Shown: in pieces, positions 24,109 through 31,618 of the stretch
Layout: every line of letters begins with the position of its first letter
Numbering within the stretch: position 1 is the stretch's first letter
From: UBA3910 sp002391465
Lineage (GTDB): Bacteria; Bacillota; Limnochordia; Darwinibacteriales; Darwinibacteriaceae
NCBI GenBank assembly: GCA_030054835.1
Contig: JASGVS010000024.1
Location: 14,446-78,445, forward strand
Length of the DNA: 64,000 nucleotides
Direction: 5' to 3'
The notes under the pieces: generated by a model
Seen by the model: only the letters and a program-made list of their open reading frames with translations
Told to the model about the DNA's origin: nothing
Database searches by the model: none
Made by a program: the position numbers and the translations under genes

Positions 24109-25329
24109 ATGAGTAGTGTTGAGATGAGAAGAGTTGAAACGTTGTCCGAGGGTTTCTTTGGGGAGTTTGGGGGCCAGTTCGTGCCCGAGAACTTGCAGCG
24201 GGCTTTGAACCATGTGGCCCAAGCTTACCGGGAAATCTGGGAGGACGAAACGTTTCAGGCAGAATTGGACTATTACCTTAAACATTACGTGGGCCGGCCT
24301 AGTCCCCTCTATTACGCCGAACGGCTGAGCAGAGAGTTGGGCGGTGCACAGATTTACCTAAAACGGGAAGATCTGAATCACACCGGTGCCCACAAGATCA
24401 ACAACGTCCTGGGTCAAGCCCTGTTGGCTAAGAGGATGGGAGTGCGCCGCATCATTGCGGAGACTGGCGCTGGACAGCACGGAGTTGCCACCGCAACAGC
24501 CTGTGCCCTCTTGGATCTGGACTGTACAGTGTACATGGGCCGGGAAGACATGGCCAGGCAGGAACTGAACGTATTCCGTATGGAACTGCTCGGTGCCAAG
24601 GTAGTGGGCGTTGACTCCGGCGGCAAGAGGCTCAAGGACGCGGTTGACGCGGCCCTGGTGGACTTTGCTGAAAACTATGAAAACACCTTTTACCTGTTAG
24701 GTTCGGCGGTGGGGCCCTATCCCTATCCCGAAATGGTGCGGAACTTCCAGTCAGTGATTGGTCGGGAAGCGAAGGAGCAGATAATGGAAGCTGCCGGACG
24801 CCTCCCCGATTACTTAATCGCCTGTGTAGGCGGTGGAAGTAACGCTATTGGGCTGTTTGCCCCCTTTTACGAGGATTCTCAGGTGCAGATGATCGGCTGT
24901 GAACCGGGTGGTACCGGTTCTGAGCTGGGCAATCACGCCGCCTCCATCAGCTTCGGTACACCTGCAGTACTCCATGGTTATCGCTGTTACGCCCTAATCG
25001 ATGGGGAGGGGGAAGTAGCCCCGACCAACTCATTGGCAGCGGGCTTAGATTATCCGGGAGTGGGGCCTGAACACAGTTTCTACCATGCCACAGGGCGGGC
25101 AGAGTATGTGCCGGTAAATGATCAGGAAGCGTTTGCCGCATTTCAGAAGCTGTCCCAAACGGAAGGGATCATTCCCGCCTTTGAAAGCGCCCACGCGGTT
25201 GCCCAAGCCCTCAAGCTGGCACCAACACTCAGTAAGGATAAGATTATTATTGTAAATGTCTCTGGTCGAGGGGATAAGGATGCCGCTCAGGCCATGAGCA
25301 TATTGAAAACTGGACATCTGGAGGGATAG
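24109..25329 (+). CDS. trpB: Tryptophan synthase beta chain, without adjacent trpA
   Basis: PLP enzyme joining indole and serine to tryptophan, 406 aa, of the TrpB1 type. The PLP Lys is K96 in HTGAHKINN, the phosphate loop is GGGSNAIG, and the Glu region EDLNHTGA and the C-terminal VNVSGRGDKD are standard. No other trp gene is in the window, so it may work alone or with a distant TrpA. The ATG follows AGAGGAGAG. An extended -10 (TGTTATAGT, 24032-24040) lies about 70 nt upstream. No T-box or leader peptide is evident. The FMN-binding gene begins 2 nt after its stop. Confidence 0.95.
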   Translation: MSSVEMRRVETLSEGFFGEFGGQFVPENLQRALNHVAQAYREIWEDETFQAELDYYLKHYVGRPSPLYYAERLSRELGGAQIYLKREDLNHTGAHKINNVLGQALLAKRMGVRRIIAETGAGQHGVATATACALLDLDCTVYMGREDMARQELNVFRMELLGAKVVGVDSGGKRLKDAVDAALVDFAENYENTFYLLGSAVGPYPYPEMVRNFQSVIGREAKEQIMEAAGRLPDYLIACVGGGSNAIGLFAPFYEDSQVQMIGCEPGGTGSELGNHAASISFGTPAVLHGYRCYALIDGEGEVAPTNSLAAGLDYPGVGPEHSFYHATGRAEYVPVNDQEAFAAFQKLSQTEGIIPAFESAHAVAQALKLAPTLSKDKIIIVNVSGRGDKDAAQAMSILKTGHLEG

Positions 25330-25331
25330 AT

Positions 25332-25964
25332 TTGTTGCTCAAGCAGCGCACAAGAACAAACATCAGTCTGGTATTATTCATCGCATTACTCCTCGTTTCG
25401 GCGGGAGTATGGTCCATGCGGGCTCCAGCCCAAGAGGGCCCCAGAGACGGAGTCTACTTCGGTAGTGCCCAGGGGTTTATGGGTGAGTTGGGTGTGGATG
25501 TGACCATCGAAGGCGGCAGGATTACCGCAATCGACGTTAGGCCGCATCAAGAGACACCTTTCATAGCCGATCCGGCCTTGGAGACGCTGGTTGATGAGAT
25601 TCTCGCAGCCCAAAGCACCGAGGTGGATATTGTCTCCGGAGCAACCTATACCAGCCAGGCGCTGCTGCAGGCAGTTGAACAGGCCATTGGGAAAGCTTCC
25701 ATCAGCTACACCGATGGTGTCCACACCGGCACTGCAGAAGGTTTTGGCGGTAAGCTTGTGCTGGAAGTTACGGTAGCAGGTGGGGCTATCACCGCAATTG
25801 AGATTGTGGAGGAGTATGAAACACCGTTTATTGCCCAAGATGCTTTTGAACAGTTACCTGAGGCTATCATTGCAGCCCAGTCTTGGGAAGTGGATATAGT
25901 TAGCGGGGCAACGGTTACCAGCAAAGCAATCATGGCAGCGGTGGAAGATGCTTTAACAGAATAA
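25332..25964 (+). CDS. Exported protein with two tandem FMN-binding domains
   Basis: 210 aa with an N-terminal membrane/signal segment (~12-32), then two FMN_bind repeats at about 40-115 and 125-208. Each ends in the flavinylation-type motif DIVSGAT-x-TS, where ApbE can attach FMN to the Thr. Such proteins carry electrons on the outer face of the membrane. Start TTG 25332 (or 25335) follows GGAGGG at the end of trpB, so the two are coupled. A terminator follows. No apbE is in the window. Confidence 0.88.
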   Translation: MLLKQRTRTNISLVLFIALLLVSAGVWSMRAPAQEGPRDGVYFGSAQGFMGELGVDVTIEGGRITAIDVRPHQETPFIADPALETLVDEILAAQSTEVDIVSGATYTSQALLQAVEQAIGKASISYTDGVHTGTAEGFGGKLVLEVTVAGGAITAIEIVEEYETPFIAQDAFEQLPEAIIAAQSWEVDIVSGATVTSKAIMAAVEDALTE

Positions 25965-25970
25965 AAAACG

Positions 25971-25996
25971 GGGCCCTTCGAGTGAAGGGCCCTTTA
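25971..25996 (+). terminator. Terminator after the FMN-binding gene
   Basis: GGGCCCTTC/GAAGGGCCC stem (25971-25979, 25984-25992), 4-nt loop, TTTAT. Confidence 0.85.
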
Positions 25997-26050
25997 TACT
26001 TCAGCCTCCTTCCGGTCATACTAGCGTAAAACGGGAAAGGGGCTGTTGCC

Positions 26051-26221
26051 ATGCCGAGTTTATCCGATCTGGAGATGGTGGGACAGACGTGCAGTTCCTA
26101 CCAAGCATCCCAGTGGGCAGAGGAGCGGAGTTGTGCCAGCTGTACCCACTGGCTGGGAGAAGAAGAGATGTGTGAACTGGACATCTTTTGGGATCAGTTG
26201 ACCAGTTTGGATCAAACGTAG
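26051..26221 (+). CDS. Small four-cysteine protein
   Basis: Unrecognised 56-aa acidic protein, MPSLSDLEMVGQTCSSYQAS at the start, with Cys at 14, 28, 31 and 41 (a CxxC plus two more), suggesting a small zinc or Fe-S binding fold. AAAGGGG precedes the ATG at good spacing, and the frame ends in TAG just after SLDQT. It is isolated between a terminator and a tRNA gene on the other strand. Confidence 0.6.
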   Translation: MPSLSDLEMVGQTCSSYQASQWAEERSCASCTHWLGEEEMCELDIFWDQLTSLDQT

Positions 26222-26280
26222 CTGGATTGGGATCTTGCAGTGGCAGGATGAGGAAAAAAGGTATATGATTAAGAGGTGGA

Positions 26281-26315
26281 GAATAAAGAGGCGATTCAGT
26301 TACCTGAATCGCCTC
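26281..26315 (-). terminator. Terminator of the minus-strand tRNA-Asp
   Basis: 12-bp perfect stem GAGGCGATTCAG/CTGAATCGCCTC (26288-26299, 26304-26315), 4-nt loop, then TTTATT on the minus strand. Confidence 0.88.
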
Positions 26316-26324
26316 CGTAATAAA

Positions 26325-26402
26325 TGGCGGAACCGACGAGATTCGAACTCGCGATCTCCGGCGTGACAGGCCGGCGTGTTAACCAGACTACACCACGGCT
26401 CC
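26325..26402 (-). tRNA. tRNA-Asp (anticodon GTC), solo copy
   Basis: 78 nt, CCA encoded. Identical to the cluster copy at 10904-10980 except for an extra T in the D-loop. It has its own promoter and terminator. Confidence 0.95.
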
Positions 26403-26418
26403 GTGTTGACGCAATTAT

Positions 26419-26447
26419 ATTATAGCCTCTTTTACTGGAATAGGCAA
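26419..26447 (-). promoter_or_regulatory. Promoter of the solo tRNA-Asp
   Basis: On the minus strand TTGCCT (26442-26447), 17 nt, TATAAT (26419-26424). Confidence 0.8.
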
Positions 26448-26473
26448 GTGGTTTTTGAAAGGAGCGATGGCTT

Positions 26474-26893
26474 TTGCGCCAGAGGGGAGTAGTAATAGAA
26501 AAAGAAAACAGCAGGCTGCGGGTGAAGATTCAAGACCCGAACGAGGTATGCGGCTCGTGCAATGGCTGCATACGGCTCACGCCCGGCCGGCCCCAGGAGG
26601 ACCTCATTCTCAGCTTTGAACAGGCTGCGGCCGACTATGAAGTGGGGGATGCGGTGATTGTGGAAACGGCAGACAACAAGATGGTCCGTGCCCTGGCCGT
26701 TTTATACGGTGTACCCTTTACCACACTGTTTATTGGTTATGCCCTTACCCGCCTGATCACAGGCGAGGATATGCTCGGGGGCATTGGTGCAATTATCGGT
26801 TTACTCGTTGGTGCTCTAGGAGCACGAATCATAACCCGGCGTATGCTGAAAAGCGCGCCCAAGTTTAGGATCGTGGCACGCGCCTGTTCATAA
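26474..26893 (+). CDS. rseC: SoxR-reducing system protein RseC family
   Basis: 139-aa inner-membrane protein. The N-terminal cytoplasmic part has Cys in CGSCNGC (26, 29, 32), then two adjacent membrane helices (~77-95 and 102-118) and a short basic tail, the RseC/MucC layout. Relatives accompany Rnf complexes or sigma-E systems in other bacteria; no Rnf gene is present here. The start appears to be TTG 26474, about 10 nt after AAAGGAG; an ATG at 26467 is out of frame. Confidence 0.82.
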   Translation: MRQRGVVIEKENSRLRVKIQDPNEVCGSCNGCIRLTPGRPQEDLILSFEQAAADYEVGDAVIVETADNKMVRALAVLYGVPFTTLFIGYALTRLITGEDMLGGIGAIIGLLVGALGARIITRRMLKSAPKFRIVARACS

Positions 26894-26909
26894 ACTGGGG
26901 AGGTAGGAA

Positions 26910-27803
26910 ATGACTATAATTGCCACAAACTTGACCAAACGTTTTCGCGATGTCACCGCTGTGGATGATCTTAGCTTCCGAGTTGAACAGGGCTCACTCT
27001 TTGGTTTTTTAGGACCCAACGGGGCAGGCAAGACAACCACAATGCGGGTAATTTTGGGCATTCTCAGGCCGGACCACGGCCAGGTAACCTGGCTAGGCCG
27101 GAGCTTGGATCGCCTTGATCCGAGCTTTTTCGGCTATCTGCCGGAAGAGCGAGGGTTGTATCCAAAAATGCGCGTGGACGAACACTTGGAGTTTTTGGGC
27201 CGTATCAACGGTCTAAGCAAGGCAAAGGCACGGCAGGAAACAGCACGCTGGATTGAACGTTTTGAGTTGGGAGCGGTGAGGCGCAAGCGTATTGAGGAGT
27301 TATCCAAGGGAAACCAACAAAAAGTGCAGACAATCGGAACGATGCTCCATGACCCGGAACTGCTCATTTTAGATGAACCCTTCGCCGGCTTAGACCCGGT
27401 GAATACAGCCCTGCTCAAGGAAGTGCTGCTGGAAGCCCACGCCCGGGGAACCACGATAATATTCTCAAGCCACCGCATGGAGCAGGTGGAGGAGATCTGC
27501 AAAGATATTGTGATCATTGACCGGGGTAGGCTTGTTTTAAGCGGCAATCTCAGGGAAATCAAACGTTCCATGGGCAGGCAGATACTCCGCCTTGCCCTGG
27601 AAGGGAACAGGGACTTTTGGGCTAAGATCCCGGGACTGCAGCTCCTTTCTTCCCGGGCTGACTATATGGAATTCCGTCTAGGGACAGTTGACCCCACCGA
27701 AGTGCTGCAGGCAGCCATGGCTGCTGGCCAGGTTATCCATTTTGAGCTTGTGGAGCCGTCGCTTGATCAGATCTTTGTGGAGAAGGTAGGTGTGGGGGCA
27801 TGA
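26910..27803 (+). CDS. ABC transporter ATP-binding protein (NatA-like)
   Basis: ATPase of 297 aa. Walker A GPNGAGKT is near 36-43, the signature is ELSKGNQQKVQ, and Walker B with D-loop is LLILDEPFAGLDPV, followed by FSSHRMEQVEE (H-loop). The C-terminal ~90-residue domain and SKGNQQK signature match the NatA/YhaQ group that pairs with NatB-type permeases. GGGAGGTAGGAA precedes the ATG. It overlaps the permease gene by 4 nt. The exported substrate (Na+, drug or peptide) is unknown. Confidence 0.94.
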   Translation: MTIIATNLTKRFRDVTAVDDLSFRVEQGSLFGFLGPNGAGKTTTMRVILGILRPDHGQVTWLGRSLDRLDPSFFGYLPEERGLYPKMRVDEHLEFLGRINGLSKAKARQETARWIERFELGAVRRKRIEELSKGNQQKVQTIGTMLHDPELLILDEPFAGLDPVNTALLKEVLLEAHARGTTIIFSSHRMEQVEEICKDIVIIDRGRLVLSGNLREIKRSMGRQILRLALEGNRDFWAKIPGLQLLSSRADYMEFRLGTVDPTEVLQAAMAAGQVIHFELVEPSLDQIFVEKVGVGA

Positions 27804-29062
27804 AAATGATCCCGGTCTTAGTAAAACGTGATTTCACATCCAGGGTAAAGGGCACTGCCTACATCCTAACCACCTTGATCGGGGTGCTTGTGATTGCGGG
27901 GCTGACCTTTATTCCGCCCCTCCTGGACCAGGTCTTTTCCGGTATGGCTCCCAAGAGAATTGATCTGTATGTTTACGAGCAGCCAACTGAAGCCAGTATT
28001 GTACCCTATTTACTAGAGGTTGCAGCCACAAGGGAGAACGTAAGCATTTTGCCCGCGGAAGGGGCCTCCGAAACGGAACTGTACCAGCGGGTATTGGATG
28101 AAGCCCTTACTGGTCTGCTCTTAATCGATGGGCCCCTGTACACCCTGGTTGCGCCGGACGTTTCTAACATAATGGTCAATGACGAAATCGAAGGCATAAT
28201 CAATCAGGCGGTAACCCGCAGGAACGCGGAGCGCCTGGGACTATCTGAGCAGGATATGGTGGATCTGTTTAGGCGTGTCGATCTCAAGGTGCGGGAGATC
28301 AGCCCAAGTGGTTCAGATGGGGAAGAAGTGGATGAGGTGGCCCAGACCCAGGCCATGGTTCTCGCCTATTTCCTCCTGTTTATGATTTACATGGCACTTA
28401 TTCTATACGGAAACATGGTTGCGTCCGGTGTGGCGGAAGAAAAGAGCTCGCGGATAATGGAAGTGATGGTCTCCTGCGTCAAGCCCACTGAATTGATGCT
28501 GGGTAAAATCATTGGTGTGGGTGCCTTGGGGCTGGTGCAGTTTGTAATCTGGATCAGTACAGGCCTTGTGGTTTCTACCGTAACCAAAAGCGGTATAATG
28601 AATGACCTCCTCGGTGTGGTTGGACCCCTCAGCACCGTCCCCCTTTCTTACATCTTATGGTTTGGCCTCTTCTTCGTCTTGGGCTATTTCTTCTACGCCT
28701 CCATTTTTGCGGCAGCGGGAGCTTTAGTATCCCGGGTGGAGGAAGTGAGCCAGGTAGTATCCGTCATTATGATGTTGATTGTGGTGGGCTTTTTCGCCGC
28801 CTATGCTTCTTTCCTCAATCCTAACAGCTCGTTGGCGGTGACCACATCCATCATTCCCTTTACATCGCCTATGGTGATGTTCGCCAGGATTGTGCTGACC
28901 AAACCGCCTGTAAGTCAGGTTCTAGCTTCGGTAGCGATCTTAGTCGCTTCTGTGTTGGCAGGGACCTGGATTTCGGCGAAGATTTACCGGATTGGAATTC
29001 TTATGTACGGTAAGAGACCCGGCCTTAGGCAGGTCTTCCGTCTCTTGCGAGACGGTGTATAA
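27800..29062 (+). CDS. ABC-2 permease (NatB/YhaP-like)
   Basis: 420 aa. One N-terminal helix (~22-42), an external domain of ~150 residues, then a cluster of five to six helices from ~185 on. The conserved VASGVAEEKSSRIMEVMVSCVKP at the start of the core is diagnostic of this permease family (residue run shortened: VAEEKSSRIMEV). It forms an exporter with the preceding ATPase. The gene downstream starts 14 nt later but is unrelated. Confidence 0.92.
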   Translation: MKMIPVLVKRDFTSRVKGTAYILTTLIGVLVIAGLTFIPPLLDQVFSGMAPKRIDLYVYEQPTEASIVPYLLEVAATRENVSILPAEGASETELYQRVLDEALTGLLLIDGPLYTLVAPDVSNIMVNDEIEGIINQAVTRRNAERLGLSEQDMVDLFRRVDLKVREISPSGSDGEEVDEVAQTQAMVLAYFLLFMIYMALILYGNMVASGVAEEKSSRIMEVMVSCVKPTELMLGKIIGVGALGLVQFVIWISTGLVVSTVTKSGIMNDLLGVVGPLSTVPLSYILWFGLFFVLGYFFYASIFAAAGALVSRVEEVSQVVSVIMMLIVVGFFAAYASFLNPNSSLAVTTSIIPFTSPMVMFARIVLTKPPVSQVLASVAILVASVLAGTWISAKIYRIGILMYGKRPGLRQVFRLLRDGV

Positions 29063-29076
29063 CGGAGGGGGCAGCA

Positions 29077-30183
29077 GTGCGGGTTGAATTTGCCGGTAGG
29101 GCGTTTCAGCTGCAGCCCAACGATACAGGTAGTGCGCAGCTGATGAAGCTCTTGGCCGAACAGGGCAGATTGACAGCGTTGATTAAGAGGGTTTCACCCA
29201 GCTCTTTAATACTGGAAATGGCAGGTCAGGAGCTGCGGCTTCCCTTAGGTTTTCTGCACGTGCAGAAGGGAAGCCTGATTCCTGGCGCGGAAATTGAGAT
29301 CGAAAGGCGAGGAGAAGGTACCCTCGCCTTCACCATTTTGGGACCGGTAACCGGCCTGGATGCGGTGAAGGACGAAGCTCCCTCCTTCAGCTCCTTAGCA
29401 GAACACCTCGGCCAGCTGGGCATGGAGGCGACAGACGGCACCCTAACCGCAGCTGAAGCCCTTCTTTCTGAAGGGTACCCCGTAACAGGGGATTTGGTCA
29501 GGGCACTTCTGCCTTGGATTGAGCGGGGTGAGTTGGCAGAAGCGCTTATTCTGCTGCGGGCCCGCTTTCCCTTAAACAGTAAGTTGGTTGAGGCGATCAA
29601 AGAACTGGGGGAAAATGCGGAGCCCGGTAGGCCCTTGCTCCACTCGGTGAACTTGGAGCCAGAGGAAGGGGAAGCGTTGGCCCGGAGCCGCGTTCTTGAG
29701 GTACTGGAGGATTTGACCGAAGGTTCTACTCCCAACCGAGCTGCTTGGCTGGAAAAGGACTTGCCCCGGGACATAATTAAATCCTTAAGCACACTTTTTG
29801 TGCAGGAAAGACTGCTGGAGACTTTGGCAGAACAGTCGGGCGTTGTTTTTGCCCTACCATACCTTGTGGGGGAAGATCTAAAAGCCTGCTGGCTTCGGAT
29901 CACAAGGGACGAACGGGACAGACAGAGCGAACAGGTTGAAACGACAGGCCCTTTCCGTATTGAACTGGAGATTCCCACGGAGACGTTGGGGACTGTTGGT
30001 GCCGAGCTTTATGTGACAGGGAAAAACGTCAACCTGAGTCTTCAGATCGCAGAAGAAGACCTTTCCCTGTGGCAGGCTGGTGCAGAGGAATTGGAGCGGC
30101 AATTGTCGGAATTGGGCTGGCGTTTAGGCCGGGTTGAAATTGGGGGGTGGGCAGATGAAGAAGGCAGCCGCTTTACGCTATGA
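29077..30183 (+). CDS. FliK-like protein (YlqG type)
   Basis: 368-aa hydrophilic protein. The C-terminal ~80 residues (FRIELEIPTETLGTVGAELY... LERQLSELGWRLGRVEIG) resemble the hook-length control (Flg_hook) domain of FliK. The middle part is acidic and helical. In Bacillus a similar protein, YlqG, is encoded next to YlqH, a free FlhB C-terminal domain, exactly as here; the role of that pair is not established. No flagellar gene is nearby. The GTG start follows GGAGGGGG. It overlaps the next gene by 29 nt. Confidence 0.75.
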   Translation: MRVEFAGRAFQLQPNDTGSAQLMKLLAEQGRLTALIKRVSPSSLILEMAGQELRLPLGFLHVQKGSLIPGAEIEIERRGEGTLAFTILGPVTGLDAVKDEAPSFSSLAEHLGQLGMEATDGTLTAAEALLSEGYPVTGDLVRALLPWIERGELAEALILLRARFPLNSKLVEAIKELGENAEPGRPLLHSVNLEPEEGEALARSRVLEVLEDLTEGSTPNRAAWLEKDLPRDIIKSLSTLFVQERLLETLAEQSGVVFALPYLVGEDLKACWLRITRDERDRQSEQVETTGPFRIELEIPTETLGTVGAELYVTGKNVNLSLQIAEEDLSLWQAGAEELERQLSELGWRLGRVEIGGWADEEGSRFTL

Positions 30184-30442
30184 GAGGGGAAAAAACAAGG
30201 CACCCCAGCTCATCGCTTCGGGCCAGGGGCTTCTGGCCGAGAAGATTATCGAGCTGGGGGCGGAGTACGGAGTACCGTTGTACGAGCAGAAAGAGCTGGT
30301 GGACGAGCTTCTAGCGCTGCCCGTGGGTGTGGAGATACCTCCTGAGCTGTTCCAATTAGTTGCTCAGGTCTTTGCCTTTGTGCTGCGGCTTGACGAAGAG
30401 AAAGGCAGAGGTAAAGGCGGTTATGGGTATGGCCAGCGTTAA
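30155..30442 (+). CDS. FlhB C-terminal-domain-like protein (YlqH/FlhX type)
   Basis: 95 aa. AAALRYERGKNKAPQLIASG and LAEKIIELGAEYGVPLYEQK correspond to the cytoplasmic export-switch domain of FlhB. The region corresponding to the NPTH autocleavage site is not present, as expected for stand-alone versions. ATG 30155 is preceded by GGGGGGTGGG. The last 87 nt overlap the 3' end of the convergent YibE/F gene. Confidence 0.85.
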   Translation: MKKAAALRYERGKNKAPQLIASGQGLLAEKIIELGAEYGVPLYEQKELVDELLALPVGVEIPPELFQLVAQVFAFVLRLDEEKGRGKGGYGYGQR

Positions 30443-31465
30443 GCCGATGCTGCCCGCCAGGGAGCGGACTATTTCGGTTGCCACCATTTCCATATTTAGC
30501 ATCTGACCCCAGTCAGTGTTCGTTGCCGCAACCAGTAAGAGCAGCGGCAGGGCAGAACCCATATAGGCCAAAATCAGCGTGTTGGACATGGTAGCAATCA
30601 AATCGCGGCCTACAGCAAGTCCCCGGTTGAAAAGGGTAGTGAAGTCCGTATCAGGGTCTGCCTCGGCAATTTGATACATGGATGAAGCAATGCTGATGCC
30701 CACATCCAAAATGGCACCCAACGCGCCGATAATAATACCAGAGAAAAGAACACCTTGGAAATCGATGTTTGCGTTCAAAAAATGGAGGGTCTGGGCTTCC
30801 TCTGCCGAAAGGCCGGTTAAATAGGCGGCTTTCCCCACTAGGTAGGCCAAAAGACCCGCCACAATCAAGCCGCCCACCGTTCCCGTTGCCGCGGCGAGTG
30901 TTTTCCGGCTGAAACCGCTGAGCAGGATAATGAACAGGGCGGTTAGTAGGGAAGAGAGGCCCACTGTCACCAGAACGGGATTGAGCCCCTTTAGGATAAG
31001 GGGAAGGATCATGAAAACGATGACAAATCCCATCACCAGGAGGGAAATTACAGCTTTAATGCCCTGTTTTCCTCCGATCACTATGATGGACAGGCCAAAA
31101 AGAACTGTCAGGATCCAAAGGGGCGTACCGCGGGAATACTCAACCAGGTAATAACGGGGAATTGCATCGGACTCCTTGTCCACTTCCAAGATGACCCGAT
31201 CGCCCTTTCTTACCCGCAGATCGAAATAGGGATGGCCCGTGAGGGTGTTGAGTAGTGTGACCGTTTCCCCTTTGTCAGAACCGGAAGTGAGCTCTACTGT
31301 AACAAGCTGTGTCACCCACAGCCCCTCCTCTTCGTCCAACACAGGTTGGTTCACCACTTCTAACACGCGGCCCCGTACAGTGGGACCCATGTCCTGCGCC
31401 AAAGCGGGGATCACCAAAACGAGGCAAAGCAGTACACTGATTACGAATGGTAAAGACCTACCCAT
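30356..31465 (-). CDS. YibE/F family membrane protein
   Basis: 369 aa. A signal peptide (cleaved near ALA-Q) is followed by a ~90-residue external beta domain (GRVLEVVNQPVLDEEEG..., typical of YibE/F) and then about seven helices with conserved PLWILTVLFGLSIIVIGG and GALGAILDVGISIASSMYQ. The transported substrate is unknown. It has its own promoter on the minus strand. The 3' end overlaps the FlhB-like gene by 87 nt, an unusually long convergent overlap. Confidence 0.9.
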   Translation of the reverse strand: MGRSLPFVISVLLCLVLVIPALAQDMGPTVRGRVLEVVNQPVLDEEEGLWVTQLVTVELTSGSDKGETVTLLNTLTGHPYFDLRVRKGDRVILEVDKESDAIPRYYLVEYSRGTPLWILTVLFGLSIIVIGGKQGIKAVISLLVMGFVIVFMILPLILKGLNPVLVTVGLSSLLTALFIILLSGFSRKTLAAATGTVGGLIVAGLLAYLVGKAAYLTGLSAEEAQTLHFLNANIDFQGVLFSGIIIGALGAILDVGISIASSMYQIAEADPDTDFTTLFNRGLAVGRDLIATMSNTLILAYMGSALPLLLLVAATNTDWGQMLNMEMVATEIVRSLAGSIGLTLAIPITAFTSAFLFVKPQHKGKDLSN

Positions 31466-31498
31466 ATTATCCTCTCCATTTCTCGGTATGGCAAAATC

Positions 31499-31527
31499 AT
31501 TATATCTTGTTTACAGGAAATGGACAA
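31499..31527 (-). promoter_or_regulatory. Promoter of the YibE/F gene
   Basis: Minus strand TTGTCC (31522-31527), 17 nt, TATAAT (31499-31504). Confidence 0.6.
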
Positions 31528-31618
31528 CAGCACCATATTTGCACAAGGAAAAGGAGAGGACGCGGCTTTCGTAGAAGGTTGTATGGAAGTTCTTAGAATC
31601 GGAAGGAGGCTGGGGTAA

